NCBI GenBank assembly: GCA_012521555.1
Contig: JAAYMC010000038.1
Span: forward strand, 1 to 64,000
Length of the DNA stretch: 64,000 nt
Source of the DNA: Clostridiales bacterium
GTDB taxonomy: Bacteria > Bacillota > Clostridia > Oscillospirales > Oscillospiraceae
Reading direction: 5' to 3'
Of the stretch, positions 8,342 through 18,221 are shown piece by piece (position 1 is the stretch's first letter; each line of letters opens with the position of its first letter). The notes beneath the pieces are model-generated. The model made no database searches. It worked only from the letters and a program-made list of their open reading frames with translations, and was not told the origin of the DNA. A program made the position numbers and the translations under genes.

Positions 8342-9355
8342 TTACACGCGTTTTTTCGGTACAAACCCAACTTTCCTGTACACTTTCTCGAGGGTCTTCG
8401 CGGCCCTTTGCCTTGCGCGCTCGGCGCCCTTGGCGCAGACTTCCTCAAGATACGCCTTGTCGGCCCAGATGCGCTGAAACTCCTCCTGAAGCGGGCGGAG
8501 CAGCTCCACCGTCGCCTCGCCGACGGCTTTCTTAAACGCCCCGTACCCCTGGTCGGCAAATTCCTGTTCGATCTCCTCAAAGCTCTTGCCCGTGCAGACG
8601 GAGTAAATCTGCATGAGGTTGGAGATGCCGGGCTTGTTTTTCACGTCGTAGCGGATGACCGTCTCGGAGTCCGTGACGGCGCGCTTGAACGCCCGCATGA
8701 TGTCCTCGGGCTTATCGAGCAGGCAGATGCAGCCGCCCGAATCCTGCTCGGACTTTGACATCTTGCTCGTGGGGTCCTGCAGGCTCATGATGCGCGCGCC
8801 GACCTTCGGGATGTACGGCTCGGGGATCGTGAACACGTCGCCGTAGATGTTGTTAAAGCGCGTGGCGATGTCGCGCGTGAGCTCGACGTGCTGCTTCTGG
8901 TCGTCCCCGACGGGGACGAGGTCGGCCTGATAGAGCAGGATGTCCGCCGCCATGAGGACGGGGTACGTAAACAGCCCGGCGTTGATGTTGTCGGCGTTTT
9001 TCGCCGACTTGTCCTTAAACTGCGTCATGCGGGACAGCTCGCCGAACATGGTGTAGCAGTTGAGGACCCACGCCAGTTCCGCGTGCTCCGTCACGTGGCT
9101 CTGGATGAAAATCGTGTTTTTCTCCGGGTCAAGGCCGCAGGCGATGTACAGAGCGACCTGCTCGAGCGTCCTCCGGCGCAGCGCGGCCGGGTCGTGGCGG
9201 ACGGTGATGGTGTGCATGTCCGCCATCATGTAGTAGCAGTTGTATGAGTCCGACAGCTCCACCCAGTTTTTGATGGCCCCGATGTAGGAGCCGAGCGTCA
9301 GGTCGCCGCTGGGCTTGATGCCGGAGAGGATGGTTTTTTTCTTTTCCGTGTCCAT
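8342..9355 (-). CDS. trpS: Tryptophan--tRNA ligase
   Basis: ILSGIKPSGDLTLGSYIGA, PVGDDQKQHVELTRDIA, TSKMSKSEQD. Confidence 0.95.
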   Translation of the reverse strand: MDTEKKKTILSGIKPSGDLTLGSYIGAIKNWVELSDSYNCYYMMADMHTITVRHDPAALRRRTLEQVALYIACGLDPEKNTIFIQSHVTEHAELAWVLNCYTMFGELSRMTQFKDKSAKNADNINAGLFTYPVLMAADILLYQADLVPVGDDQKQHVELTRDIATRFNNIYGDVFTIPEPYIPKVGARIMSLQDPTSKMSKSEQDSGGCICLLDKPEDIMRAFKRAVTDSETVIRYDVKNKPGISNLMQIYSVCTGKSFEEIEQEFADQGYGAFKKAVGEATVELLRPLQEEFQRIWADKAYLEEVCAKGAERARQRAAKTLEKVYRKVGFVPKKRV

Positions 9356-9373
9356 GAATTTCGCCTCTTTATG

Positions 9374-10564
9374 CTAAATTAAGCCAAGCTCCCGCGCCAG
9401 CGCCTCGAAGGCCGGCAGGGATCGCTCAATCGTCTCTTTCGCCACGCAGTAGGCGATGCGGAAATACCCGGGATAGCCGAACGACGCGCCCGGCACGACT
9501 AAAATCCGGTGTTCTTTCGCCTTGTTGGTAAACGCCTTGTCGTCCCCGCCCGGGGCCTTCACCCACATGTAAAACGCGCCCTGCGGCATGACCGGCTCGT
9601 ACCCGAGATTGCGCAGCCCGTCATACAGGAGGCGGCGGTTTGCGTCGTATGCGGCGATGTTGGCCTTCTCCTCCAGGCACTTTGCCACGACAAGCTGCAT
9701 GATGGACGGGGCGTTGATGAAGCCGAGAACGCGCGTGGCAACCGACGCGGCGGCCATCAGGCGCTCAAAATCGTCCGCCTCCGACGGGACGGCGAGGTAG
9801 CCGATGCGCTCGCCGGGGAGAGACAGGGACTTCGACCACGAGTAGCACACGATGGTGTTCGGGTAAAACTTCGTGATGTACGGCACTTCCAGCCCGTCGT
9901 ACGCGAGGTCCCTGTAAGGCTCGTCGGAGATGATGTAAATCGACGTGCCGTATTCGCGCTGCTTTTCAAACAGGACGTCCGCCATCGCGCGGATGGACTC
10001 TTCCGTATAGATAACGCCGGTCGGGTTGTTCGGAGAGTTGACAATCAGCGCCTTCGTCTTCGGCGTAATCGCGGCGCGCAGCGTCTCGGGATCGGGCTGG
10101 AAATCGCTCGCGCGCGTCGGCGCGGTGACGATGACGCCGTCGTACCCGCGGACGTAGTTGCCGTAGTCGACAAAGTACGGCGGCAGGACGATGACTTCGT
10201 CGCCCGGGTTGAGGATCACCTTGAGCGCCACGTTGATGCCGCCCGCCGCGCCGCACGTCATCACGATGTTCTGCATCGTAAACGACGTGCCGAACCGCCT
10301 GTTGAGCGACTGGGCGACAGCCTCGCGCACCGACTCGAACCCGGCGTTGGACATGTACCCGTGCACATACAGTTCGTCCTCGTTGTTCAAAATGTCGAGA
10401 AAAGCCTGCTTGATGGCCGGCGGCGGCGGGTAGTTCGGGTTTCCGATGCTGAAGTCGTAGACGTTCTCCGCCCCGTACTTTTTGGCCATGACCTTGCCCT
10501 CTTCAAACATCGCGCGGATGACGCTGCTGTTTTGCACCAAATACTCCATTCTCTTGGCAATCAT
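9374..10564 (-). CDS. Class I PLP-dependent aminotransferase
   Basis: NSPNNPTGVIYTEE, CYSWSKSLSLPGERIGYLAVP (PLP lysine region). Confidence 0.92.
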   Translation of the reverse strand: MIAKRMEYLVQNSSVIRAMFEEGKVMAKKYGAENVYDFSIGNPNYPPPPAIKQAFLDILNNEDELYVHGYMSNAGFESVREAVAQSLNRRFGTSFTMQNIVMTCGAAGGINVALKVILNPGDEVIVLPPYFVDYGNYVRGYDGVIVTAPTRASDFQPDPETLRAAITPKTKALIVNSPNNPTGVIYTEESIRAMADVLFEKQREYGTSIYIISDEPYRDLAYDGLEVPYITKFYPNTIVCYSWSKSLSLPGERIGYLAVPSEADDFERLMAAASVATRVLGFINAPSIMQLVVAKCLEEKANIAAYDANRRLLYDGLRNLGYEPVMPQGAFYMWVKAPGGDDKAFTNKAKEHRILVVPGASFGYPGYFRIAYCVAKETIERSLPAFEALARELGLI

Positions 10565-10644
10565 GTCTCTCTCTCCTGTCGACCGGTTAGTTTTTGCTAT
10601 TGTATCACAATTTTCCGTTTTTGTGCGAACAAAATGCGGCCGTT

Positions 10645-11913
10645 TTAGCGGTGGTATTCAAACTCAAGGCCGTAGATGGACACGGTGTCGCCGTCTGTAA
10701 TCCCCCGCGCTTCGAGCTTGTCATACACGCCGTTTTGACGGAGCATTTTGTCGAAGTAGCCGAGCGACTCCGTATCGGAGAAGTTGATGTTGCTGACAAG
10801 GCGCTCCAGCCACGGGCCTTCCACGACCCAGACCCCGTCCTCCAGCTCGATGGTCAGGTCGTCCGGGGAGAGCTTCTCCTCGGGCGGGACATACTCCGGC
10901 TCGTAGACGACGATGGGCGGCAGGTGCTGGAGCTTTGTAGCGACGGCGCGTATCATCTCGCGCACGCCTTTGTTCGTCGCCGCGGAGATCTCATAAAGCT
11001 CAAGCCCGAGCCCCTCCACGTGCGCGCGCAGGCGGTCGAGCGGCGCGCGGTCGTAAAGCAGGTCCGTCTTGTTGGCGGCGACGATCTGCGGCCGCGACGC
11101 GAGCTGCGGGTTGTACTCGGCAAGCTCCCTGTTGATCGTCTCGAAATCCTCGACCGGGTCGCGCCCTTCGCTGCCCGCCGCATCGACGACGTGGATGAGC
11201 AGGCGGCAGCGGTCGATGTGGCGCAGGAAGTCGTGGCCAAGCCCCGCGCCCTCCGAGGCGCCTTCGATAATGCCCGGGATATCCGCCACGACGAAGGACA
11301 CGCCCTCCTCCACGTACACGACGCCGAGATTCGGATAGAGCGTCGTGAAATGGTAGTCGGCGATTTTCGGGTTGGCCTTCGAGATGACGGACAGCAGCGT
11401 CGATTTCCCGACGTTGGGGTACCCGATCAGGCCCACGTCGGCGAGGAGCTTGAGCTCCAGCACGACTTCCCTCTCCTCGCCAGGCAGGCCGCTTTTGGCG
11501 AAGTTCGGCGCCTGGCGCGTCGGCGTGGCGAAGCGCTTGTTGCCCCAGCCGCCCGCGCCGCCGCGCGCGAGGACGAAGCGGTCCACGCCCGTCATGTCCT
11601 TGATGATGGCGTTCGTCTCCTTGTCGCGGACGAGCGTGCCGTTCGGCACCTTGATGATGAGGGGCTCGCCGTCCCGCCCCGTGCAGTTGCGGGGGCCGCC
11701 GTCCGCGCCGTTTTCGGCGACGTATTTCGTTTTATAGCGGAAATCCATGAGGGTGGACATGTTGCGGTCCGTGACGAGGATGACGTCCCCGCCGCGCCCG
11801 CCGTCTCCCCCATCCGGCCCGCCGGCCGGCACGAATTTTTCGCGGTGGAACGAGACGCACCCGTTCCCGCCCTTGCCGGCCTTGACTTTAATGACTACTT
11901 TATCGACAAACAT
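10645..11913 (-). CDS. obg: GTPase Obg/CgtA
   Basis: Gly-rich Obg fold (GKGGNGCVSFHREKFVPAGGPDGGDGGRGGDV), GYPNVGKST, DIPGIIEGA, NKTD and C-terminal OCT-like domain. Confidence 0.96.
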   Translation of the reverse strand: MFVDKVVIKVKAGKGGNGCVSFHREKFVPAGGPDGGDGGRGGDVILVTDRNMSTLMDFRYKTKYVAENGADGGPRNCTGRDGEPLIIKVPNGTLVRDKETNAIIKDMTGVDRFVLARGGAGGWGNKRFATPTRQAPNFAKSGLPGEEREVVLELKLLADVGLIGYPNVGKSTLLSVISKANPKIADYHFTTLYPNLGVVYVEEGVSFVVADIPGIIEGASEGAGLGHDFLRHIDRCRLLIHVVDAAGSEGRDPVEDFETINRELAEYNPQLASRPQIVAANKTDLLYDRAPLDRLRAHVEGLGLELYEISAATNKGVREMIRAVATKLQHLPPIVVYEPEYVPPEEKLSPDDLTIELEDGVWVVEGPWLERLVSNINFSDTESLGYFDKMLRQNGVYDKLEARGITDGDTVSIYGLEFEYHR

Positions 11914-12011
11914 AAGCGACTCACCGTCTTTTAAGCGTAATCTTTTCTAAATTGTAACCGTCGCGCCGGCGGTTTTATCCCGTTCGGAAAGCGCGAAGCG
12001 GATTTTAGAGG

Positions 12012-14402
12012 TTAAAACCCGTTTCCGCCCGGATTGTAGTGGAGGACGGAGTACAAGACCTTCGCCATCTGCGCGCGCGTCATCCCCGATTTCGGCATGA
12101 CGGCGCCGCCGGAGCCGGACACGACGCCCATCTTCACCAGCGTCGCCGTCGGCACGACGGCGTAGTCGGCGACGTCCTTCGCGTCAGAAAACGCGGCGAG
12201 ATCCGTCTGGCTGCCGTCCGATTTTTGCACGTTGAACACGCTCAGCGCGCGGTAGACGAGCGTAAACGCCTGCTCGCGGGTGAGCACGCCGGTGGGCTGG
12301 AACAGCCCGCCGTCCGTCCCGCGGGCGATGCCGGCCCGCTCGGCCCACGCGATGGCGGCGGCGTAGTACGCGTCAGGCGCAACGTCCGGGAAGGAGCTCG
12401 GCCCCTCGACCTGCGGCGCGCCGGCGGCGCGGTAGAGCATGAGGACGAAATCGGCGCGGATAATTGTGTTTTCAGAGCCGAAGAGCGTCTCCGTCTGCCC
12501 TCTCACGATGCCCGCGGCATAGAGCGCGCGGATAAAGTCGCGCGCCCAGTGGCCGGCCGCGTCGTCAAAACCGGTGACCGAGACGGGAATGGTCACCTTC
12601 GCGCTGCCGGCCGAGACGGTGATACTCCCCGCAAGGCCGCTGCTTGCCGTTTCGGAGACCGACACGACGCCGCTTTCAGACACGCTCAGCCACTCCCGCG
12701 CGTCTTCCGATACGGTGTAGACGAAGTTTTCCGGCGACGCAATCACGTTTTTGCCGTAATACTTAGCCTTCGGGACGAGCGAGACGCTGTCCCCCGCCCA
12801 GAGGACAAGGCTCTTTAAGGCGCCCACGCCGCCTTCGAGCGAGACGGAAAGTTCCGTCGGTGTCTCAATGATGAAAAACGAGCCTGTGCCCGCGGCCCCC
12901 GTCGAGGGCGAGCTGAAGGAGAGCCGGTCGGTCCCCTTTCGGGAGCCGGCTTTATATATGCCGTTTTCAACGGCGCCGTAGCCCGTTGTGGATTGCGCCG
13001 TAATATCCGCCGGCGCCGCGACGGGCTTGTACCCGCCGTCCTGCGCCGCGAAGGCAAGCGGGACCGACGCGCCCGTGAGGAGCACGGCGCCCTCGTCGAG
13101 CAGCGAGAGGTGTTTCGGGCGGCCGTCGGGCTGTTTATCCGTGACATACAGCAGGTACGAGCCGCACTTGCGCGGCGCGCCGTCCGACGGGGCGTTGACG
13201 ACCTTCTGCAGCCCCGTCGACGGGACGCGGACGCTCATGACGGACGAGCCGCCGCCGTCGAGATTGATGGCGGCGACGCACCCCTGCGCCAAAAGCTCGT
13301 CGGCGAGGTCTTTGAGCGTGAGGCCTGACGAGATGGATGTGTTCCGCCCGTCCATGACGTAGGCGACGATTGTGCCGTCGGCCTTGACGCCGAAGGCCGT
13401 GCGCGGGTTTGCGGCGAGAATGGCCTTATCCCACTGACTTGAGTCCGTGATGGCGCCGTTTTCGATGAGGATATCGCCGCCGCCCGTCGCCCACCGGGCC
13501 GTGGCAAGGCGCGCGTCGCTGCAAACCGTCTCAAGCTGGACGCGGTCGCCTTTGCTGAACTTCGTCAGCTCGCCAAGCCGCGGCGAGACGAAGGACGCCG
13601 AGAGGACAAGGTACTCGTCCCCGATGGGCACATCCCCCGGCGCTTCGGTTATTTCAGTAACCTCAAGGAGCATCGTGCCATTTAGGCGGGGCGTCCCCTC
13701 GAGGATTTTAAAGCGCACGAATCTGCCGCCCGCCGGCGTGCGCGTGGAGACGGTGGAAAAAGCGGAGCTGAACAGGTACAGCCCGCCCGTGTCGGTGCGG
13801 TATTTGTTAAAGTGGTCGACCGTCACGCTCTGCCCGGCAAGAGTGGGGTTTTCCCCGCCGCCGAGGTTCGTGAGCGTCATGGTCACCGCGGGAGAGCGCG
13901 ATATATGTATATCCCCGTTATCTAAAACAGCGACGGCGTTGCGGCCCGACGGGCTTGACTTGTAGACCCCGTCTTCAACGACGAGCCCGAGCGGGACGCC
14001 GTTTTGCATCGAATAGAAATCGGCGTTGACGGCCGCGAGGACGTTGTACCCCCTGCTCTCCGCGTACGCGATGATCTGGTCGACGGTCAGCCGCCCGTAA
14101 ATCGTGTCCCCGCCGAGGAAGATGGGGCGCGCGTCACCTTCCCCGAGGATTTTCAGCGTGTGGCTCTCCTGCCGCCCCATGGCGGACGAGTATGAAATTG
14201 TGTGGACGTATTCGAGATTGTCCGCGATTTTCCGGCTGTTTTTGTATACGGCTGGGCCGGCTCCCACGGCGCCGGCCGGAAGAATCAGCGCGCCGGCGAG
14301 AAGAACAGAGCACGCCGCGCGCGCCGCGCCTTTCAAAAAGGACCAGGCGCTTTTCGCCCGTCCTCTCATCTTTTGTCTCATTCTATGTACCTCATTTTTC
14401 AC
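12012..14402 (-). CDS. Phosphodiester glycosidase (NAGPA-like) domain protein with C-terminal SLH repeats
   Basis: Signal/TM at N-terminus; NADFYSMQNGVPLGLVVEDG and AAINLDGGGSSVM typical of the NAGPA-like domain; three SLH-like repeats at the C-terminus (GHWARDFIRALYAAGIVRG...; FPDVAPDAYYAAAIAWAERAGIARG...; FSDAKDVADYAVVPTATLVKMGVVSG...). Confidence 0.88.
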   Translation of the reverse strand: MKNEVHRMRQKMRGRAKSAWSFLKGAARAACSVLLAGALILPAGAVGAGPAVYKNSRKIADNLEYVHTISYSSAMGRQESHTLKILGEGDARPIFLGGDTIYGRLTVDQIIAYAESRGYNVLAAVNADFYSMQNGVPLGLVVEDGVYKSSPSGRNAVAVLDNGDIHISRSPAVTMTLTNLGGGENPTLAGQSVTVDHFNKYRTDTGGLYLFSSAFSTVSTRTPAGGRFVRFKILEGTPRLNGTMLLEVTEITEAPGDVPIGDEYLVLSASFVSPRLGELTKFSKGDRVQLETVCSDARLATARWATGGGDILIENGAITDSSQWDKAILAANPRTAFGVKADGTIVAYVMDGRNTSISSGLTLKDLADELLAQGCVAAINLDGGGSSVMSVRVPSTGLQKVVNAPSDGAPRKCGSYLLYVTDKQPDGRPKHLSLLDEGAVLLTGASVPLAFAAQDGGYKPVAAPADITAQSTTGYGAVENGIYKAGSRKGTDRLSFSSPSTGAAGTGSFFIIETPTELSVSLEGGVGALKSLVLWAGDSVSLVPKAKYYGKNVIASPENFVYTVSEDAREWLSVSESGVVSVSETASSGLAGSITVSAGSAKVTIPVSVTGFDDAAGHWARDFIRALYAAGIVRGQTETLFGSENTIIRADFVLMLYRAAGAPQVEGPSSFPDVAPDAYYAAAIAWAERAGIARGTDGGLFQPTGVLTREQAFTLVYRALSVFNVQKSDGSQTDLAAFSDAKDVADYAVVPTATLVKMGVVSGSGGAVMPKSGMTRAQMAKVLYSVLHYNPGGNGF

Positions 14403-14500
14403 GAATAGGGTATAAATGCATTATAGTCAAATTCCCGACGGTTTTCAACACTGCAATATCTTAAAGCGCGCCGAAGTCCCCTCCCCCGTGGTAAAATTTG

Positions 14501-14529
14501 TTGAAATGATGGCATAATTAGAGTAAAAT
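14501..14529 (+). promoter_or_regulatory. Sigma-A type promoter upstream of the surface polysaccharide operon
   Basis: TTGAAA-17 bp-TAAAAT in the divergent intergenic region. Confidence 0.65.
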
Positions 14530-14648
14530 ACGTTGAACGCGGCTATCCGCTTTAACCTTAATTGACGCATGGCGGCTTATCTTCGTTCCGCCGCCGCCGT
14601 GTTTTTGGAACTTCCGCCAGAAATTAACCGTCTAAACCGGGCAGGTTC

Positions 14649-16115
14649 TTGGATAAAGGAGATTTGCGCATGCAAAGAATCTTGGCTTCAAGCTACGTCG
14701 CGCGGGCTTTATCGGCCTTTTTCAGCCTCGTCGGCCGGAAATGGCGCGAAAGCCTTCTCATCACGTGGTACTTAAAGCCCAACGACGAAAAAAAGCGGCG
14801 CGACGCGAGCTTTTTCTCCCGCCTTTTTGCCGCGATGCGAAGAGGGCTGTGCGGCTTCTTTGAAAAAACGGGCCTTAAGCGCGCGATGGCAAGCAGCGTC
14901 TTCCGCCAGCCGTTTCTCTGGTGCGCGATCGCGGCTTTCGTCGCGCCGTTTGTCCCGACGGTCGTCCTCGTGTGCCTGTGCGCCGTCGGCCTTGCGACGA
15001 TTCTCGCGCGGTTCGGCACGACGCCGGAGCTGAAAGTGAACTTCTGGCCCGTGAACAAATTCCTGCTGCTTTACATGGCCGCCTATTTCGCCGCGACGTT
15101 TACGAGCGTGACGATTTCGGGCAGCTTGTTTACGGGGCTTCTCTCCGTCCTGCTCGCGTCGTTTTCCATCGTGTTTGACAACGCCGTGGAGTCGCGGCGG
15201 CAGTGCGACCTTGCCGTGCGCGCGCTCGTGTGCTCCGGCACGCTCGTGGCGCTGTTCGGGCTGTACCAGTTCGTCTTCTATTCCCCCACGTCGCTTGGCG
15301 CGTGGATTGACAGCGACAAGTTCAGCGACATCACGCGCCGCGTCTACTCGACGCTTGAAAACCCCAACGTCCTGTCGGAATACCTGCTCCTCGTCATCCC
15401 CTTTGCCGCCGCTCTGGTGGTTGTCTCGAAAAAGCTCTGGCAGCGCTTTTTCTTTGCCGCCTGCTTTGCGGCGATGGTCCTGTGCCTGCTCGTCACATAC
15501 TCCCGCGGCGGGTATCTGGGGCTGATTATCGCGGCCGCGGCGTTTTTAGTGCTCCTCGACGCGCGCTTTATCCTGCTCGGCGTCGTCGGGCTTGTGGCGC
15601 TGTATTTCGTCCTGCCAGAGTCGATTATCGCGCGGTTTGCGAGCATCGGGGATATGTCGGACAGCTCCACGTCCTACCGCGTGTATATATGGCTCGGGAC
15701 GCTGGCGATGCTGCGCGACTACTGGCTGCCGGGCGTCGGCCCCGGCATGGCGGCGTTTAACCAGGTCTACCCGGCGTACAGCTTCAACACCGTCAAGGCG
15801 CCGCACTCCCACAACCTCTTCCTCCAGACGATCTGCGACGCCGGCATCACCGGCTTTGTCCTCTTTATATTCATGATTTTGAGCTTTTACCGCTCGACGC
15901 TCTCCGCCCTCGCCCACGAAAAGGACAAGTCAAGCCGGATTCTGCTCACGGCGTGCGTCTCGTCGGCGACGGGCTTTTTCGTGCAGTCGATGACGGACTA
16001 CACGTTCTACAATCACCGCGTCACGCTCGTGTTCTGGATTGTGCTCGCGCTCGGTTCCGCCCTGTCGCGGCGGAGCCGCCTTGAGGAGGGACACCCGATT
16101 TGGTCAAGGTTTTAA
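14649..16115 (+). CDS. O-antigen ligase/polymerase (Wzy/WaaL-like) family membrane protein; actual start may be ATG 14670
   Basis: Many TMs; YSRGGYLGLIIA, and VGPGMAAFNQVYPAYSFNTVKAPHSHNLFLQTICDAGITGF (O-antigen ligase H(S/N)xxL(Q) loop). RBS AAGGAG lies before 14670. Confidence 0.85.
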   Translation: MDKGDLRMQRILASSYVARALSAFFSLVGRKWRESLLITWYLKPNDEKKRRDASFFSRLFAAMRRGLCGFFEKTGLKRAMASSVFRQPFLWCAIAAFVAPFVPTVVLVCLCAVGLATILARFGTTPELKVNFWPVNKFLLLYMAAYFAATFTSVTISGSLFTGLLSVLLASFSIVFDNAVESRRQCDLAVRALVCSGTLVALFGLYQFVFYSPTSLGAWIDSDKFSDITRRVYSTLENPNVLSEYLLLVIPFAAALVVVSKKLWQRFFFAACFAAMVLCLLVTYSRGGYLGLIIAAAAFLVLLDARFILLGVVGLVALYFVLPESIIARFASIGDMSDSSTSYRVYIWLGTLAMLRDYWLPGVGPGMAAFNQVYPAYSFNTVKAPHSHNLFLQTICDAGITGFVLFIFMILSFYRSTLSALAHEKDKSSRILLTACVSSATGFFVQSMTDYTFYNHRVTLVFWIVLALGSALSRRSRLEEGHPIWSRF

Positions 16116-17221
16116 ATATCATCAGCGACTCAAACATCGGCGGCGCCGGGCGCGTCCTGCTCAATTACATCCGCCACGCGGACAAAAGCGCGTTTGAGAC
16201 GGTCGTCTGCCTGCCGCAGGGCAGCCAGCTTATCCCCGCGCTGAAGGAGCTGGAAGTACAGGTAATCGAAGCGCCCATCACGCCGGACAAGTCCTTCTCC
16301 CCGTCCGACGCGCGCGCCCTGCGCCGCGTGATAAAAGAGACGAAACCCGACCTTGTGCACACGCACGGGTCGCTCTCCGGCCGGATTGCGGCGCGCATGA
16401 CGCGCGTGCCGGTCATTTACACGCGCCACTCCGTCTTTCCCGTCAGCCCCCGCCTGAAAAAAGGCATCGGGCGCGCCGTAAACAAGTGGCTCAACGAGTC
16501 GCTCGCCGACGGCATCATCGCCGTCAGCCCCGCCGCGAAGGCCAACCTTGTGGAGATGGGCATCGCGCCGGAGCGGATTGACATTGTGATGAACGGCGTC
16601 GAGGCCGTCCCGCGCAAAACGCCCGAAGAGTGCGCCGCGCTGCGGGAAAAACTCGGGATACGCCCCGGCGATTTCGTCCTCGGCATCCTCGCGCGCCTCG
16701 AGCCGTATAAAGGCCACGCCGACATTTTGCAGGCGGTGAAAATCCTCCGCGACGAAGGGCGGGCGGTCAGGCTCCTCATCGCGGGCACGGGAACGTGCGA
16801 GGAGGAGCTGAAAGGCCTTGCCAAGTCGCTCGGGATTAAAGAGAACGTGGCTTTCCTCGGGTTTGTGCAGGACGTCTCGTCCGTCCTGAGCGTGCTGGAT
16901 TTGCAGCTTAACGCCTCGTGGGGCACGGAGGCGACAAGCCTTGCCCTCCTCGAGGGCATGAGCGTGGGCGTGCCCGCCCTCGTCAGCGACTACGGCGGCA
17001 ACCCCTACCTCATCCACGACGGGATAAACGGCCTCGTCTTCCCCGCGCGGGACGTAAAGGCCCTTGCCGCCGCCATCAGGCGGTGCATGGACGACCGCGG
17101 GATGCTGGAGCGGCTTGGGCGCGGGGCCTTTGAAGACTGGGCGACACGCCTGACCGCGAAAATCTTCGCCGAAAACACGGAAAACGTGTACAGACGCGTT
17201 TTGAAGGGAGCAAAAAGATGA
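16100..17221 (+). CDS. Glycosyltransferase family 4 (GT-B); probable TTG start
   Basis: SNIGGAGRVLLNYI, HTHGSLSGRIAARMTRVPVIYTRHS, EPYKGHADILQAV, EATSLALLEGMSVGVPALVSDYGGNPYLI; overlaps the preceding gene by 16 bp. Confidence 0.9.
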   Translation: MVKVLNIISDSNIGGAGRVLLNYIRHADKSAFETVVCLPQGSQLIPALKELEVQVIEAPITPDKSFSPSDARALRRVIKETKPDLVHTHGSLSGRIAARMTRVPVIYTRHSVFPVSPRLKKGIGRAVNKWLNESLADGIIAVSPAAKANLVEMGIAPERIDIVMNGVEAVPRKTPEECAALREKLGIRPGDFVLGILARLEPYKGHADILQAVKILRDEGRAVRLLIAGTGTCEEELKGLAKSLGIKENVAFLGFVQDVSSVLSVLDLQLNASWGTEATSLALLEGMSVGVPALVSDYGGNPYLIHDGINGLVFPARDVKALAAAIRRCMDDRGMLERLGRGAFEDWATRLTAKIFAENTENVYRRVLKGAKR

Positions 17222-17724
17222 GCGCAAAAAACGAAGGCTTCAGATGGAAGCTCAACGTGTTCGACGTAATCATCATGGTCGTCGTCCTCGTGCTGGCCGC
17301 CGCGCTGATCCTCGTGTGGCGCAACTCGGGCAGGAGCAACATTTCCGTGATGGAATCCCGCCCCGTGCGCTACAAGGTTGAGATCAGCAGCATGCTGCCG
17401 GACGGCGCGAACGCCATCAAGCCGGGCGACTTAATCTACGACAGCGTGAAGAAATACGCCCTCGGCACGGTCGAGGACGTGACGCTCGAGCCGGCGCGGC
17501 GGCTTTCCAAGGACATGGAGACGGGGCGCACGATTTACGCCGAAATCCCCGACCGCCTGACCGCCGTCCTCGACGTCGTGTGCGACTGCTATGAGACCGA
17601 ATCGTCCATCTCCACCACGAGCGGGTACACGCTGCGCGTCGGCGCGAACGTGTACATCGCCGGCCCGGGGTACGCCGGCGCGGGCTATATCGTCGCGATT
17701 TCAAGGGAGGAGGCGCAGCCGTGA
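17218..17724 (+). CDS. DUF4330-like membrane-anchored protein (copy 1)
   Basis: N-terminal TM after short cytoplasmic KLNVFDVIIM segment; soluble domain with AIKPGDLIYDSVKKYALGTVEDV; 4-bp overlaps with both neighbours. Confidence 0.65.
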   Translation: MSAKNEGFRWKLNVFDVIIMVVVLVLAAALILVWRNSGRSNISVMESRPVRYKVEISSMLPDGANAIKPGDLIYDSVKKYALGTVEDVTLEPARRLSKDMETGRTIYAEIPDRLTAVLDVVCDCYETESSISTTSGYTLRVGANVYIAGPGYAGAGYIVAISREEAQP

Positions 17725-18221
17725 AAAAGATCATTGACCAAAACGGCCGTCTGTTCGGCAAAATCAGCGTCATCGACGTGCTCTTTCTCCTCGTCGTCGC
17801 GGCTGTCTGCGCGGCGTTTTACGTGAAGTTCAACGTGCTGGACGTGACGCGAAAAACCGTCGACACCGTCCCCGTCACGTATAAAATCACCATCTACGGC
17901 GTGCGCGACTACACCGTAAAGAGCCTTGCCGTCGGCGACCTCATCTACGACAAGGACTACTCCGGCGAGCAGCCCGTCGGGAAAATCACGGACATTTCCG
18001 TGCAGGACGCCGTGCGCGCCGTTGAGAAGACGGACGGCACCATTGTGAGCGGCCCCGTCGAGGGCTGCTACGACGTCACCCTCACCCTTTCCGCGCAGGC
18101 CATACGAAGCAGCGGGCGCACCCTCGTGAACAGGACGTACGAGGTCAACGTCAACTCCGAGCGCGTCTTTAACACGAAGTACGCCACGTTCTCGGCGACG
18201 ATAACGGGTGTTTCCTCATGA
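17721..18221 (+). CDS. DUF4330-like membrane-anchored protein (copy 2)
   Basis: NGRLFGKISVIDVLFLLVVAAVCAAFYVKF TM anchor and KSLAVGDLIYDKDYSGEQPVGKITDI; similar layout to the upstream ORF. Confidence 0.7.
   Translation: MKKIIDQNGRLFGKISVIDVLFLLVVAAVCAAFYVKFNVLDVTRKTVDTVPVTYKITIYGVRDYTVKSLAVGDLIYDKDYSGEQPVGKITDISVQDAVRAVEKTDGTIVSGPVEGCYDVTLTLSAQAIRSSGRTLVNRTYEVNVNSERVFNTKYATFSATITGVSS

Noticed and set aside
9356-9373. T-box or tryptophan leader upstream of trpS
   Set aside because: Only 18 bp separates trpS from the aminotransferase gene; no room for a leader.
10594-11934. 446-aa plus-strand ORF opposite obg
   Set aside because: Antisense shadow of a highly conserved GTPase gene.
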